From Marisa cornuarietis (taxonomy: Eukaryota; Mollusca; Gastropoda; Architaenioglossa; Ampullariidae), in the NCBI GenBank assembly GCA_004794655.1, contig SMMW01000576.1:3361501-3425500 (forward strand): a stretch of 64,000 bases of DNA, read 5' to 3'. Both the position numbers and the translations under genes were made by a program. Below the pieces are notes generated by a model. It did no database searches and had not been told where the DNA came from. It worked only from the letters and a program-made list of their open reading frames with translations. Shown here piece after piece: positions 47,742 to 58,876 of the stretch (its first letter is position 1; every line of letters starts with the position of its first letter).

Positions 47742-47759
47742 TGGTGTCAGAAGTGAGCA
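47742..47759 (+). promoter_or_regulatory. Primer-binding site, tRNA-Leu-like
   Basis: TGGTGTCAGAAGTGAGCA starts at the first base after the 5' LTR. Its first 14 bases are complementary to CACTTCTGACACCA, the 3' end that I recall for animal tRNA-Leu (CAA) including the added CCA. This site would prime minus-strand DNA synthesis. The tRNA identity is established knowledge applied by eye, not a search result. Confidence 0.75.
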
Positions 47760-48010
47760 GCAAAGTGCTAGCTATGTGATTTCTCCAGGAACTTTCAGGT
47801 GGGCAAGTTTTACCCATTTCGAAATATTGCGCAGTACGTTCCAGTTCGCAATGTGACATTTCTCGCAGCATGTCTTTATAGAGTGTGGTTGGATGATTCA
47901 AAGTTTTGTGTACTCTACATAAGTTTTGACTTGCGGTGCTTAGTACAAACATTCGTGTACCCCACTTCAAGAAAGTTGGTTACTTCGTTTTTTTGGTGGA
48001 CACCAGCAAC

Positions 48011-50455
48011 ATGGCAGAGACACACCAGAGAAAACATTTCACTGCAAACGTTCCGGTTCCCTCAAAGCTGGATTTGTCTTCTAACATTGAAGTAAATTGG
48101 AAAAAATTTCTTCGTCAGTGGCAGAACTATGAGGTAGCAACGCGCCTTGATAAAGAAGATTCAGCTTATCGTAGTGCAGTTCTATTAGCTTGCATTGGCG
48201 AGGACGCACAAGAAATCTACGAAGGATTATCCTTTGAAGAAGGGGAGAACAACAAAGATATCCAGACTGTCATCGACAAGTTCAACGACTTCTGTTTAGG
48301 TAGCACACATGAGGTGTATGAGAGCTACAAGTTTCATAGCCGATACCAAAACAAGGATGAGTCAGTTGATACTTACGTCACAGCTTTACGCAAGTTAGCA
48401 AAATCATGTGATTTCAAGGATGTTGACCGCATGATTCGTGACAGACTTGTGATCGGTGTTCAAGATGACACTATGCGTGAAAAATTGTTGCAGAAGAAAA
48501 CACTCAAGCTTCCAGAGGCAATAGAAATTTGCAGAGCTCATGAGACTTCCAAGACTCAAGCACACTCGATGGTGGTAAGCAACAGCGGGAGTACAATGGA
48601 CAAAACCATCAACAAGATTCAGAAAGGCCAGCGAAAAGTTCGTTGCGGTATGAAGTCAGGCCTTCGGGGAAAACCAGAGACTAAGCCATGCTCTCGATGT
48701 GGAAAAGGTTCCCACAACAGAGATGGTTGTCCTGCAAAGAACGCTAAATGCAGAAAATGTTCCAAGATTGGTCACTACGCTGCAGTCTGTCGCTCTTCAG
48801 GTTCTTCTAAGATTCACGCAGTGGAAGAGGAAGAAGAAGACGAAGAAGTTTACATGGGTATGATTGTGGGCAGTGTGACAACAGATCCTTGGAAAGTCAG
48901 TCTCCTGATGGAAGACACAGAGAATGTGTTTAAGCTTGACACCGGAGCTGATGTTACTGTTGTACCTCAGACCGCAGTTCCAGCAGCCAAGCGACCACTG
49001 CAGAAAGTGCGCAAGAAACTGTATGGTCCAGGTCATGTTGAGATAGCTGTGGAAGGCATGTTCAAGGCAAAACTGACATACAAGAATATCTCTACAGTGC
49101 AAGAAGTGTATGTCGTAAAAACACTCGAAGAACCATTGCTAGGTCGACCAGCCATTACAGCGTTGAAGTTGATAGAGAGAATCAACACAGTTATAGAGGA
49201 TCAGGAAAAGCAGTACAGGGAAGAATTTCCAAAACTTTTCAGAGGACTAGGAAGTCTACAAGATCCCTACAAGATTCGTCTGAAAGAACAAGCTGTTCCA
49301 TATGCAGTAGCAGCTCCAAGGCGTTTACCTTTACCCTTGAAACAGAAAGTTAAGACAGAATTGGATCAACTTGAAAAACAGGGAGTGATTCGCACAGTCA
49401 CCAAGCCCAGTGATTGGTGCGCCCCAATAGTAGTGGTGCCCAAGAGTGACGAGAAAGTAAGAATCTGCGTCGATCTGAGCAAACTAAACGAAGCAGTTCG
49501 CAGAGAGAACTACCCGTTGCCGTCAACAGATGAACTGTTAGCCCAGCTGTCAGGAGCAAAAATGTTTACAAAGCTTGATTGCAAAAAGGGCTTCCATCAA
49601 ATTCCACTGGATGAAGGAAGTCAGGAGTTAACAACCTTCATTACACCTTTTGGAAGGTACTGTTATACACGTTTACCCTTCGGGATAAGTTCAGGGCCAG
49701 AAGTATTTCAACGACGAATGTCTCAACTTCTTGCGAACAATGAAAATGTCATTTGTGACATTGACGACCTGCTCATTTTCGGTAAGAACAAGCAAGAGCA
49801 TGATCGTCACTTGAAGAAAGTGATGTCGACGCTTCAAGAAGCGGGCATTACCCTGAACGATGAGAAGTGCCAGTTTGCCAAAGAGAAGATATCCTTTCTC
49901 GGACACATCATCTCGAAAGATGGGATCGCCATAGACCCAGAGAAACTGTCTGCTGTGAAGAATTTTCCCAAGCCAGAGAATATTTCTGATCTCAGAAGAT
50001 TGTTAGGAATGATTAACCACGTTGGGAAGTTTGCAGGCCCTAACCTCGCAAACGACAGCAAACCGCTACGTGACCTGCTCAAGAAAAACAATGAGTGGTG
50101 TTGGGACACTGCTCAAGAAACCTCGTTTGAGAGAATTAAGAAACAGCTGACTGAAGCTCCAGTGTTAGCACACTATGGTACTGACAAAACAACCGTCGTC
50201 TCAACAGATGCTTCATCTTTCGGTCTCGGTGCAGTATTACTTCAGAAACAGTCAGATGGTCACCTTAAGCCAGTTTTCTACGCATCAAGAAGTATGACGG
50301 AAACTGAGCGCAGGTACGCGCAAGTTGAGCGTGAAGCACTTGCAGTGACTTGGGCGTGTGAAAAGTTCTGTGACTATATCACAGGACTTCGTGATCTCAC
50401 AATCGAAACTGACCACAAGCCATTATTGTCTCTACTTAAAACAAAAAAACCTTGA
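48011..50455 (+). CDS. Gag-Pol polyprotein, first part (Gag, protease, RT, start of RNase H)
   Basis: The ATG at 48011 (AACATGG context) is the likely start; the frame also runs upstream without a better ATG. Gag-like region to about 48680. Two CX2CX4HX4C zinc knuckles at 48689-48793 bind RNA. An acidic stretch follows, then an aspartic protease with LDTGAD (codons from 48935). Reverse transcriptase spans about 49370-49900, with RICVDLSKLN, the KLDCKKGFHQIPL motif and a DIDDLL active site (paired Asp codons at 49763-49768). RNase H begins near 50195 (TDASS), with REA near 50330 and TDHKPL near 50408. The frame then stops at 50453-50455, inside RNase H, after a run of seven A residues at 50443-50449. 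Gag and Pol are in one frame. Confidence 0.95.
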   Translation: MAETHQRKHFTANVPVPSKLDLSSNIEVNWKKFLRQWQNYEVATRLDKEDSAYRSAVLLACIGEDAQEIYEGLSFEEGENNKDIQTVIDKFNDFCLGSTHEVYESYKFHSRYQNKDESVDTYVTALRKLAKSCDFKDVDRMIRDRLVIGVQDDTMREKLLQKKTLKLPEAIEICRAHETSKTQAHSMVVSNSGSTMDKTINKIQKGQRKVRCGMKSGLRGKPETKPCSRCGKGSHNRDGCPAKNAKCRKCSKIGHYAAVCRSSGSSKIHAVEEEEEDEEVYMGMIVGSVTTDPWKVSLLMEDTENVFKLDTGADVTVVPQTAVPAAKRPLQKVRKKLYGPGHVEIAVEGMFKAKLTYKNISTVQEVYVVKTLEEPLLGRPAITALKLIERINTVIEDQEKQYREEFPKLFRGLGSLQDPYKIRLKEQAVPYAVAAPRRLPLPLKQKVKTELDQLEKQGVIRTVTKPSDWCAPIVVVPKSDEKVRICVDLSKLNEAVRRENYPLPSTDELLAQLSGAKMFTKLDCKKGFHQIPLDEGSQELTTFITPFGRYCYTRLPFGISSGPEVFQRRMSQLLANNENVICDIDDLLIFGKNKQEHDRHLKKVMSTLQEAGITLNDEKCQFAKEKISFLGHIISKDGIAIDPEKLSAVKNFPKPENISDLRRLLGMINHVGKFAGPNLANDSKPLRDLLKKNNEWCWDTAQETSFERIKKQLTEAPVLAHYGTDKTTVVSTDASSFGLGAVLLQKQSDGHLKPVFYASRSMTETERRYAQVEREALAVTWACEKFCDYITGLRDLTIETDHKPLLSLLKTKKP

Positions 50456-51536
50456 AGATCTACCTCCGAGAATTCAGAGATTCCGGATGCGCCTGATGAG
50501 GTTCAAGTACAACATTGTCTACACCAAAGGCAAGAATCTCGTGACTGCTGACACACTCTCACGAGCCCCAGCAAGAAACACTCCGAAAGATGAGAGAAGT
50601 GAAGAAGAAGAGATCTTCATCAAGCAAGTGATTCAGAGCTTGCCAGCCAGTGAAAAACGCATCGAAGAAATCAAGAACGAGACTGCAAGAGATACTGTTT
50701 GTAAGACAGTACTGTATTATCTTCACAATGGATGGCCACGTTCTAGTCCAGAGCAGGAAGAACTGAAAGCGTTTTGGACAGTACGATCAGAAGTCACAGA
50801 ACATGATGGACTTCTTCTCTACAGATCAAGACTGATCATCCCTGAAGTACTGAGAACAGACATTCTTCACAGACTTCATATTGGACATCAAGGCATCGTA
50901 AAATGTCGTGCCTTGGCCAGAGAGAGTGTTTGGTGGCCAAAGCTTTCTAAGCAGATAGAGTCCATGGTACAGAGGTGCACAATTTGCATCAAGGAGAGGC
51001 CAATTCCTCCTGAGCCCCTTATTCCCTCTGTCACACCAGCATTCCCTTGGCAGAAAGTTGGAATGGACATCTTTGAACTGAAAAAAGAGCAGTACTTACT
51101 AGTGGTGGACTATTATTCACGTTATATTGAGTTGGCACACCTGAAGAATACTTCGGCAGAAACAGTCATCAACCATGTTAAGAGCATTTTTTCCCGCCAT
51201 GGAATTCCACAAATTGTCATCTCAGACAACGGCCCGCAGTTCTTCAGCAAGCAATTCCAAATGTTCGCTCAACAGTACGAGTTCACTCACACAACAAGCA
51301 GCCCGTACTACCCACAAGCGAATGGCGAAGCTGAACGCGCCGTTCAAACCGTGAAATCAATCCTGAAGAAGGCAGATGATCCTTATTTAGCGATTCTCAC
51401 ATATCGCGCTACGCCACTTCAGCAAGGTCTCAGTCCAGCAGAACTGTTGTTCGGGAGAAGACTACGCACCATGGTCCCCACCATACCATCTCAATTTTCC
51501 GAGAAAAAGGAAAAAAGAAAGGAAGGACTTTCATAA
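50456..51536 (+). CDS. Gag-Pol, second part (end of RNase H and integrase), shifted frame
   Basis: The reading continues one frame on from the break at 50443-50455 with the expected NLEDLPPRIQRFRMRLMRF end of RNase H and the TADTLSRAP linker. The integrase zinc domain is near 50870-50990 (His-His then CTIC). The catalytic core has Asp in MDIFEL at 51066-51068, Asp in SDNGPQF at 51225-51227, and Glu in GEAER at 51333-51335: a D,D35E triad that appears intact. The frame ends at TAA 51534-51536, after an A-rich run near 51502-51519 where a second shift occurs. This part has no start codon of its own in the element's plan and would not be made unless the break is read through or is an artefact. 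Confidence 0.9.
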
Positions 51537-52011
51537 GAAAAACGAGATGCAGAAGTTGAAACATAAACAGAACTTCGACAGAGCACACCGTGCCAGATCA
51601 GCCGCTGAGTTGGAACCAGGTCAGCCAGTTTGGGTGAAGCCAACCCAGACACCAGGGACAATCATCACGTCTCTGCCCAACAGGTCATATGAGGTAGAGA
51701 CTCCCTACGGTCGACAAAGACGCAACCGCCGCCTCTTGATTCCCAGAGATCCCAATCCCGAGAATCCCAGACCTATTCCAAAGAATCTGTCATCCCTTAT
51801 TCCAACAAACCCAAAGTCCGAAGAGGATCCCGACCCTTGGTCTGGTATACACTCAGACGATTCAGACGTTCCTGTTGCCAATACAGAGCCATGTCTAGGA
51901 GCCGCAGCCGGGAAGGTGCCAGCGTCCAAAGTCATCGCTCCTCCAGATCAGACTGTCAAGACGACCAAGAGTGGTCGCACCATCAAGATCCCACAGAAAC
52001 TTGACTTGTAA
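51510..52011 (+). CDS. Gag-Pol, third part (integrase C-terminal domain), shifted frame
   Basis: From about 51510 the downstream part resumes in a third frame and runs to TAA at 52009-52011. It reads DFHKKNEMQKLKHKQNFD, then QPVWVKPTQTPGTIITSLPN and SYEVETPYG, a GPY/F-like C-terminal integrase module, followed by a Pro/Asn/Ser-rich tail with no chromodomain recognised. The end precedes the polypurine tract by about 185 bases of AT-rich untranslated sequence. Confidence 0.85.
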
Positions 52012-52197
52012 ATTATTGACTCGAATCAACCGCACATAGACTTGAATAGGAAATTCAAGAATATTAAAAGTTGTGTTATAGTGTAAGAAAATTGCAAAAG
52101 TAATAATAAATGCTCTAACTAGGAAAGTTAGGTGTGAAGGATTCAGGCTAAAATTAATGTTAATTAAGTTAGGTTGAAACATTAATGTCCATTAACT

Positions 52198-52210
52198 AAA
52201 GAAAGGGAGA
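52198..52210 (+). promoter_or_regulatory. Polypurine tract
   Basis: AAAGAAAGGGAGA lies directly against the 3' LTR (TGTGACATAA from 52211). This is the normal place for priming of plus-strand DNA synthesis. Confidence 0.9.
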
Positions 52211-52392
52211 TGTGACATAAGGCAAGTGTTGGCCTTATTCTGAAAATGTAGAAATCCGTAAAAGGTTTAGTGCGAACTTGGGATAATAAAAGATGGCGCG
52301 AAGCCGACATAATGATGTCTCTGCTACGTGTTCTAACTGGAGAGTTTATTGAATGCCACCACTCATAATACCCACAAACCAATAACACAACA
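52211..52392 (+). repeat. 3' long terminal repeat, 182 bp
   Basis: Same 182 bases as the 5' LTR by eye, offset by 4651 bases. An AATAAA lies at 52285-52290. The LTR ends ACAACA, followed by the AAGAG target duplication at 52393-52397. Confidence 0.97.
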
Positions 52393-52397
52393 AAGAG

Positions 52398-55300
52398 TAG
52401 CACGTTGTTCAGGCTGTAGCCTTTAGTAATCGACTTCTGGCTCAGGCTGTCTATGAGCCTGTCTTTTCCTAGTGAACATTGACCAGCTTGGTTTAAACTC
52501 CATCTAACAGCAATCGAGGAAATAAAACATAACCACTGTCATTTCATCAGCTTCAGGGATGTGTCAGTGTCAGGTCTGGCTAAATAGAGTAAGGTTGAAA
52601 ATCCCCGGGGGCCAACACACCAGTGCTGACATGGCCTCTTGTAACTGTAGCAGGCCGCAACACGCCAGTGCTTCTGTTAACTGCGTATTTGCATCTCCTT
52701 CACAATGGTGGAAAACGATCTGATGTGAGTGGAGCAATGAGCACCAACCTCGTATCACACGAAACCTCCAATCAAGATCGTGTAAAGTATCCTTGTACAA
52801 GCGGCCGGAACAGTGGTGCGAGTGCTCTATGTGTGTGTGTTGTGTGTTCATATTTTGGATTTTGTAGAGCTCTATTTTTCTTTCAAAGCTCTGTGAAACG
52901 GTTAATTAAGTTGCGTTTACAACCGCAAGTGCTGTTAGGAGATCTTGCGGCGCATTTGCAGATCCGTTGGAAGGTCAGCAACATGAAGCTTCTGAATCAT
53001 TAAATACCTTACTACAGGTTGTAGTGTTGGACCGATGTCCTTGAACGACTGAAGCGCATCCCTGTACATTTGAGTTTAATTTCTATAAGGCATTGTATTC
53101 ATGGATGTAAAAAAAGAAAGTTCTAGGCAAGGTGCCCGTGAAAGTGCAGCCTGATAAGATCACAAGGCCATGTCGTATGAACGCGCTCGCTTTGTCTTTA
53201 AGGATCGGTCCAAGGCCACTGCTATCCGCGCACGACCAGTCGGCTAATGATGTCGTGTACAGGCATCTGGTGACACTGTACGCTGCAACATTATATGATT
53301 GTGGGAGGCAAATGGCACCACGTGGATGACGTCTTGTGGACGTTGGTGTCAGCTGAGTAACGTATGTAGGCATTGCAGGAATGTAGGCACGAGAGACAGT
53401 ATCGTAACAGCGCCGCCGCGCAACGCCGTATGTCTGTGGCCATCAGCTCCTCAGCAACAATTAACAAGGGCATTCAAACACGTCAGTTAAGCAGAAGATT
53501 AACAACATGCGTGTAGTTAATGTGCGATCACCTCACTTCATCACGTGTACGCACACAAACTCTCTCACACTCTCTCAAAATCAAAAAGTGAGGAAAACTC
53601 ATGAACTGAGGACAGAATTCAACAAGCAGCTGTTTCTTTGTGAGCTGGTCTAAGCTGTTAAGAACTATGAAAGTATGCGTAATAGAGCGATGTGGCCCAC
53701 TAAGGGTTCACAGCACTGAATGTAAGGCAGTGGAGCGATCGCGTTCTCGGTGGGGAGGGACTTAAAGCGAAGGTCGATTGTCATGCTGTGCAGGAGCGAG
53801 ACCGGTAACCGTGCACCAAGGGCAAAAAGTGAGTTGGGGGTAGGGGTGGAGGTTGAGGCGACAGGGGACAGTCCGAAGAAACCGATAACCGGTGCTTGTT
53901 GCTGTAGTAATAGCTGTTTGCAAGGAGATGATGCAGCTTGGTGGGAAGAGTGGTGGTGGGGGGGAGCATGTTTGCCCCCTTCTCCTTGGCTAGACTTTCT
54001 GTCAGCTTCTCTGCCGAGGTCTTAGGTAGAGGGTGACAATGACTGCTCTGTTTCCAGCTCCTGCTGTAGCTTGTGGATATGTGGGTGCTTAAGTTCCGTC
54101 TGCACAACACTTTTTTTTGTTGCTAATGCTAAAAACAGACTGAAAAGCCGTCGTTTTGGATCCCAGGTGTCACACAGCTAAGGTTAGCACAACCGCCGAG
54201 TCCTTTCTCGTGCTGCTTCTCTTTATTATACAACCCTCGCAATGATAGAGACCGCTTATGTCCATTTTTTCCCTCGTTAATAAAATGCGTCATTACCTCT
54301 TATGTCTATTGAAATGTGTGGCTACATCGCCTTTCCGAATTTTGAGAGTAAATCCATCTAGCACGATGTTTGTTGGCATCAGCCCGCTAGTCTTTGGATT
54401 TTTGAACTTATATTGGAGTGTGGTTATGACGTGACTGCAAGTTTATCGCAGGCTGGTCATAACTGGCGGCTTGATTGCGGGAGGCAAGGCGTCGCCTTAT
54501 CCTTACCTCAGCCTTGTCCTTCGACGGCTGCCACAAAACCCTCCCATCCTCTAGGGTGCTCATCCGTCTGCCTCCCCCTCTCAGTTCTCTCCGCCCCCCC
54601 CCCCTACTCACCTTCCCTCTTCTCTGTGTGTGTGTTGCAGCCTTGACAAACAGGTTGCAAATAAAAGAGGCAGAGACAAGAGAAAGAGTGGAAAGAAGAG
54701 TTGGCAGAGACCAAACTCTGCAGTCGTGTGAAAAGTGACACCTGTGTTCCCAAGACCCAAGTGCCCCTTTCTGTAGAGACTGTGTTTGTGTGTGCTCTCT
54801 GTCTCTCTGTAGGTTAGTTTTCTTGGTGTTAGTTGTCGTTGCGCGTTACGAGAACTATAATAACATCCTTTGTTGAAATTCGATTATCTCCACTTAAAAG
54901 TTTTACCGCCATGCACTTGAACGACGCCATGTACTTATGCAGCAAATCTTCAGGATTTGTAGCTAACGTGTTTTACAAACTCCATTTGCCCAGACTTAAA
55001 AGTTTCGGTCTGTACCTTTGACGTTATTATTCAAAGCTGGCTTATTATTATCATGCTACTACAAGATTTATCAAGCTTGTTTCCGGAATTTAGACTTGTT
55101 TGATTAAATAGATGCTCTCTGTTAAATCCGCTAATGCGGCTTGTCGGTAGGTTCGTGTGGGAAAGCGAATGCGTGGATTAGAGAGATCCAAAACATACTT
55201 CTTTTTAAAAACTTTCAGACGATGTTGTTCTGCAGAACAGTGCATGCCTTAGAATCTCCCACCTTCCCCCATTTAAAGAGAGCATAATACAACAGGCATG

Positions 55301-56199
55301 CTTCATGGAGAGAACGCTATGTATGTACCAAACCTTTATACCAAAATAAGTTTTGCTTTGTTGTTCGTTACTTGACTATAACTACATGATTTTTTTCCAA
55401 GTGACTTGTTTATTTGTGATAATATTGTAGAGTGTATGTCTTATTATGACCGACGTGCAATAATGCCACCACATAATGCTGCAGATGAAGGTTTTTCAAG
55501 TTTTTCAAGTTTTTCAAGGTCAGCATCAACAAAGAGAGCCTTTAGCTTAATTAAGTTTGTCTACGGCTAGCATAGTGCATCTGCATACACTTCCAGCTGG
55601 CGTGTCGAGAGTTTTCCAAATGGCAGCAAGTTATTGTGAGTGTTCAAGTGCAGTAGAATCCATCGTGAGCACAGCTGTTGCACTAGACCGTCTGCTGTTG
55701 TTGGGACACAATTTGATTGGCAGAGAGGGTGGGGAGGGAAAAGGTGGGTTATTCGGAAATCAGCGTGCCTTCCACCCCACCCACCCCTCGATTATTACCG
55801 GCTCCTGACCCCAATACGATCCTTCTTAACGGATTGTTGGCCATCAACATCGCCCCCACTCCATCGCCACCTCCACCACTGCCACGGTTTTCATCTAGGA
55901 TATGTCTTTGAGCATAGCTGGCATGTGCATCATTGTTAATTAAGCTTTAAACTGTACGCCAGCCATTACACCCCCCTCTCACAACACACCGCCAACACTA
56001 TATTAGCTGGCGCTAGGACCCATCAACTGGCGCTGCCAATCAATCATCATTGCTAGAAGCGAAGTAGGGTTTTCAAGATAAAAATGTTTTCCCAAAACGT
56101 TTCTCGCCTTCAGCGGATCGACGCTAAACGCCTCTTAACGAGACACGGGTCATTACCTCACTTCCGGTTCACCATTTTACTGACAAACGGACAAATCAA
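52398..56199. other. Unassigned DNA
   Basis: No gene is called. Frames at 52623-53003 and 53750-54110 start at non-ATG codons or overlap the opposite strand. A C run lies at 54595-54603. Confidence 0.4.
55491..55518. repeat. Three-copy GTTTTTCAA minisatellite
   Basis: Three tandem 9-base units with no differences. Confidence 0.9.
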
Positions 56200-56424
56200 A
56201 TGAACGCTAAAGCCGTGGGTCTTGTTCTATCGCTCTTGCTTTCGCACGCCCATGCGCACACACGCTCTTGGCGGCGAGATGTAGGAGGGTTTTTTGGACA
56301 TAATACTAGTGCCATGGCCTTCTTTCTCGCGCACGAAGCATCCGTTGGAATATGGCTGTCGGTGGCGGAAGTGCAAAGCCCACCGCACGGCCGAGGTAGG
56401 TGCGGCGTGTCCGACGCCTCTTGA
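56200..56424 (+). CDS. Candidate secreted small protein or first exon
   Basis: ATG at 56200 is followed by a signal-peptide-like start (MNAKAVGLVLSLLLSHAHAH) with a basic residue, a hydrophobic core and small residues before a possible cleavage. The next part has a basic patch, then a mixed hydrophobic stretch. The frame stops at 56422-56424 after 74 codons, but a good splice donor (GAG|GTAGGT) lies at about 56396, so this may be exon 1 of a longer secreted protein. No Cys-rich pattern or family is recognised. The reverse strand is also open, so chance is possible. Confidence 0.35.
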   Translation: MNAKAVGLVLSLLLSHAHAHTRSWRRDVGGFFGHNTSAMAFFLAHEASVGIWLSVAEVQSPPHGRGRCGVSDAS

Positions 56425-57200
56425 TTGCTCTTCGGCACATGCTACACTTCCATAAATGCCGCACGGATGATGCAAGTCTTTTTCAGTTGGAAGCAGCTGT
56501 CGTCGTTCAGAAAGCGGAAGAACGAAATCATTCATGACACGCGTCCCTCCGTTGTCCTTGGGAAATGTGATGCGGGATTTCTCGCTAAACTGGGTTGACT
56601 GCTGCCAAGCAGCCCGTAGACGATCGCCGTGGCCATCGAATGAACATGGGTGGTCAGCATGTTTATTAGTCTAACAGTTGTCTCTGGCATTTCATGGAAT
56701 GTGGAAGCGCTACTAAGAAGGGCAAGGTGGAAACGAGAATGTAACTCGAGAACTCGGAACGGCTCTTGGCGACATGCGATTTGCGAGTGAATCACTCCTA
56801 CCTTGTTTTTTTGTACAGGGAGGAAATACATAGATGCTTTCTATTTTGTGCTATCTTAATTTAAATCCTGACCCTCTTAATACTCTCTCAAACGTATCTG
56901 AAGCGCCTTGCAACTTCCACTCGAGCGAAGAAGATAACAGGGTCGATTGATTAAAGAAAATTGGCGACGTGATGATCGTCATGTGTTCTTTTTATCTCCA
57001 GCTACCAGCAACCTTAACGGTTCATCTGCAAGAGTTACCACAGACAAAGTTCTCTGCGTTATTTTGTAGGGTGCATGTCTTGTCAAGAGATGGGTTAACT
57101 GCACTCGGTGTCGAAGCTGCTTATTCGTACGGTTGATGGTGCAGTCGATGAAATCCCGATTTCGCTTGTTGTATTCATTGACGAGATAACAGTTGGGAAA

Positions 57201-57243
57201 GCAGCCTTAGTTGCTGGCTTGGCTTAAAACACCTATTCCCCCT
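57201..57243 (+). mobile_element. SINE family A tail, 5'-truncated
   Basis: GCAGCCTTAGTTGCTGGCTT through AAAACACCTATTCCCCC is the last 40 or so bases of the family A element (compare 4635-4818). There is no tRNA-like head. It may be a truncated insertion, or a fragment of the partner LINE that shares this tail. Confidence 0.75.
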
Positions 57244-58059
57244 TCTTTCTCTCCCTTCCCACTCTCTAGCCCTCTCCCCCTTTTCTCTCTCTCTCTTTTT
57301 GCTCTTCGTGTTTGGTTTCGGAAATACCAGAACCTCGGCATTGTTGCACAGTGTGCGCTTACGAAGGCCTCGGAGGTGGGGTTTGCAAGTCGTTACAATT
57401 TAATTGTTCTGAAGGTGTCATTATTAGAGTCGGAAATATGAAGACCACATTCACACTCACCATATAATCATGTAGCTTCGCGGTACATGCCGACCCTCTG
57501 TCGTCCCCTTTCAGGCCATTGACGGTCCTCTAAACTTGTTTTTTTTGGAAAGTTCATGGGTTCTATACCACCTGTTTGCAAACCTTAGCCTTTCTATATT
57601 GTTGATTTATATGCGCATGCACTTCACTGAGATAGTATTCGAAAGGTGTCGAGGCAGATCTTTGTTTTGATGTAAATATGTGCAAGCGAGCGCAGTCACA
57701 CGCAGAGAGAGAGAGAAATGGGATTGGTGGGGGAGGAAAGAGGAGAATTATTTGTAACTCCTTTGTGCCTGCATCGACCTGCCCTTCGTGTGCAGACGTT
57801 ATGCACGTTGAAATCACTTGGCCTGGCCTTTGGTAAATGCAAGGAACGACAAAGCTTTTACTGGAGTCTCGTCTCCTAGAGATGGCAGTAAATACAGCTT
57901 GTTGCTGTCCTCTCCCGGCAAGTTCGAGCTTGCCAGCAAGCAGTAAATCACCATGCCACAGTCTGACTACATCTCCGTGTTGATAATGATGTTTGCGAAG
58001 ATACCAATTGAAGGCTAAGTGCTCCCGGGAGATCTCTAGCTAGTTCTCGAGGATGTAAT

Positions 58060-58272
58060 TTGCTTCCCTTCTCGAGAATGGTGAACGCCGCAGCAAATGG
58101 ACAAGTGCGTATATGGGTGGCTGTTACGTTTTGGGTACCACCAGCACCCTGGGGTCAACCGCGTACATTACTGATGGAGCATGCGAGGCGAAAGGAAAGC
58201 GATGCGAGACGCCAGGCTATGGCGAATCAGTTACATAGCGGAACGATGAATTTTGGGTTGGTAGGCCTGTAA
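58060..58272 (+). CDS. Hypothetical ORF, about 64 codons from ATG 58078
   Basis: An ATG at 58078 (GAGAATGG context) opens a frame to TAA-type stop at about 58270-58272. The peptide is Ala/Arg-rich (MVNAAANGQVRIWVAVTFWV, then a basic helix EHARRKESDARRQAMANQ). No family is recognised. No splice evidence. Confidence 0.2.
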   Translation: MLPFSRMVNAAANGQVRIWVAVTFWVPPAPWGQPRTLLMEHARRKESDARRQAMANQLHSGTMNFGLVGL

Positions 58273-58876
58273 CCAATTCGCTGTCAAGCCATTATTATTA
58301 CATATGTGTGTTCTTAAAGCAGGACTGCAACCATGAAGGAACCGAACCCAAGGAATGACTTGGAATAATCGTTGTTTCGTAATGTGTTTGTGTGTTTAAA
58401 ACACGTGACTGTATTGCCGTAGTCAGGGGATCTAAATCCGTGGGTGCTACGGAAAATCAGTAACAGTAAACAGTTCTCATCCTGACTGCGGAACTGTTGA
58501 AAGTGCATCTTTCATTCTTGGCGCCTACCACAGCTAACGCTGGCGTGAGTTCCCACACCACATGCAGGACGGGTATGGTGGTGGGTGGGTCTTAGGGGGG
58601 GGGGTGGCGATGCTTCTGTGCCAGCGATCCGAGGTCTTCACACTGGGAATTGCTGCCACACGACGTCGCCATTTAAGGCCGAGTCTTAACCAGACCATTG
58701 TGGACGAACGTTAGACCAAGTACAGTCTTTGCATAACCGTCATCTAAATATTTTCTCCATACTTTCTCAAATGTTCCTCCATATTTGTCCGGTTGCGGAA
58801 AGTTTTTAAGGCGCAATGAACGAGTGCGGTCGGTTAACGTGAAGGCAGTGGGTATGAACTCGGCTCACGTCCAAGA

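Larger units (their letters stand above)
47560..52392 (+). mobile_element. Full-length Ty3/Gypsy LTR retrotransposon, 4833 bp
   Basis: Complete from 5' LTR (47560-47741) to 3' LTR (52211-52392), with a 5-bp target duplication, primer-binding site, polypurine tract and a gag-pol coding region on the plus strand. Domain order is capsid, two zinc knuckles, protease, reverse transcriptase, RNase H, integrase, which is the Ty3/Gypsy (Metaviridae) order. The protein style is that of the K02A2.6-like elements common in invertebrates; this lineage call is from memory of the family. No envelope-like frame is seen. The LTRs look identical, so insertion is recent. Two frame breaks in A-rich runs (near 50443 and 51504-51516) split the polyprotein. 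Confidence 0.97.

Noticed and set aside
48797..49102. Reverse-strand frames inside the LTR element
   Set aside because: They are antisense shadows of the conserved gag-pol frame.
50440..50460. Programmed translational frameshift in the LTR element
   Set aside because: Programmed shifts in Ty3-like elements sit between gag and pol. Here gag and pol share one frame, and the breaks fall inside RNase H and after the integrase core.
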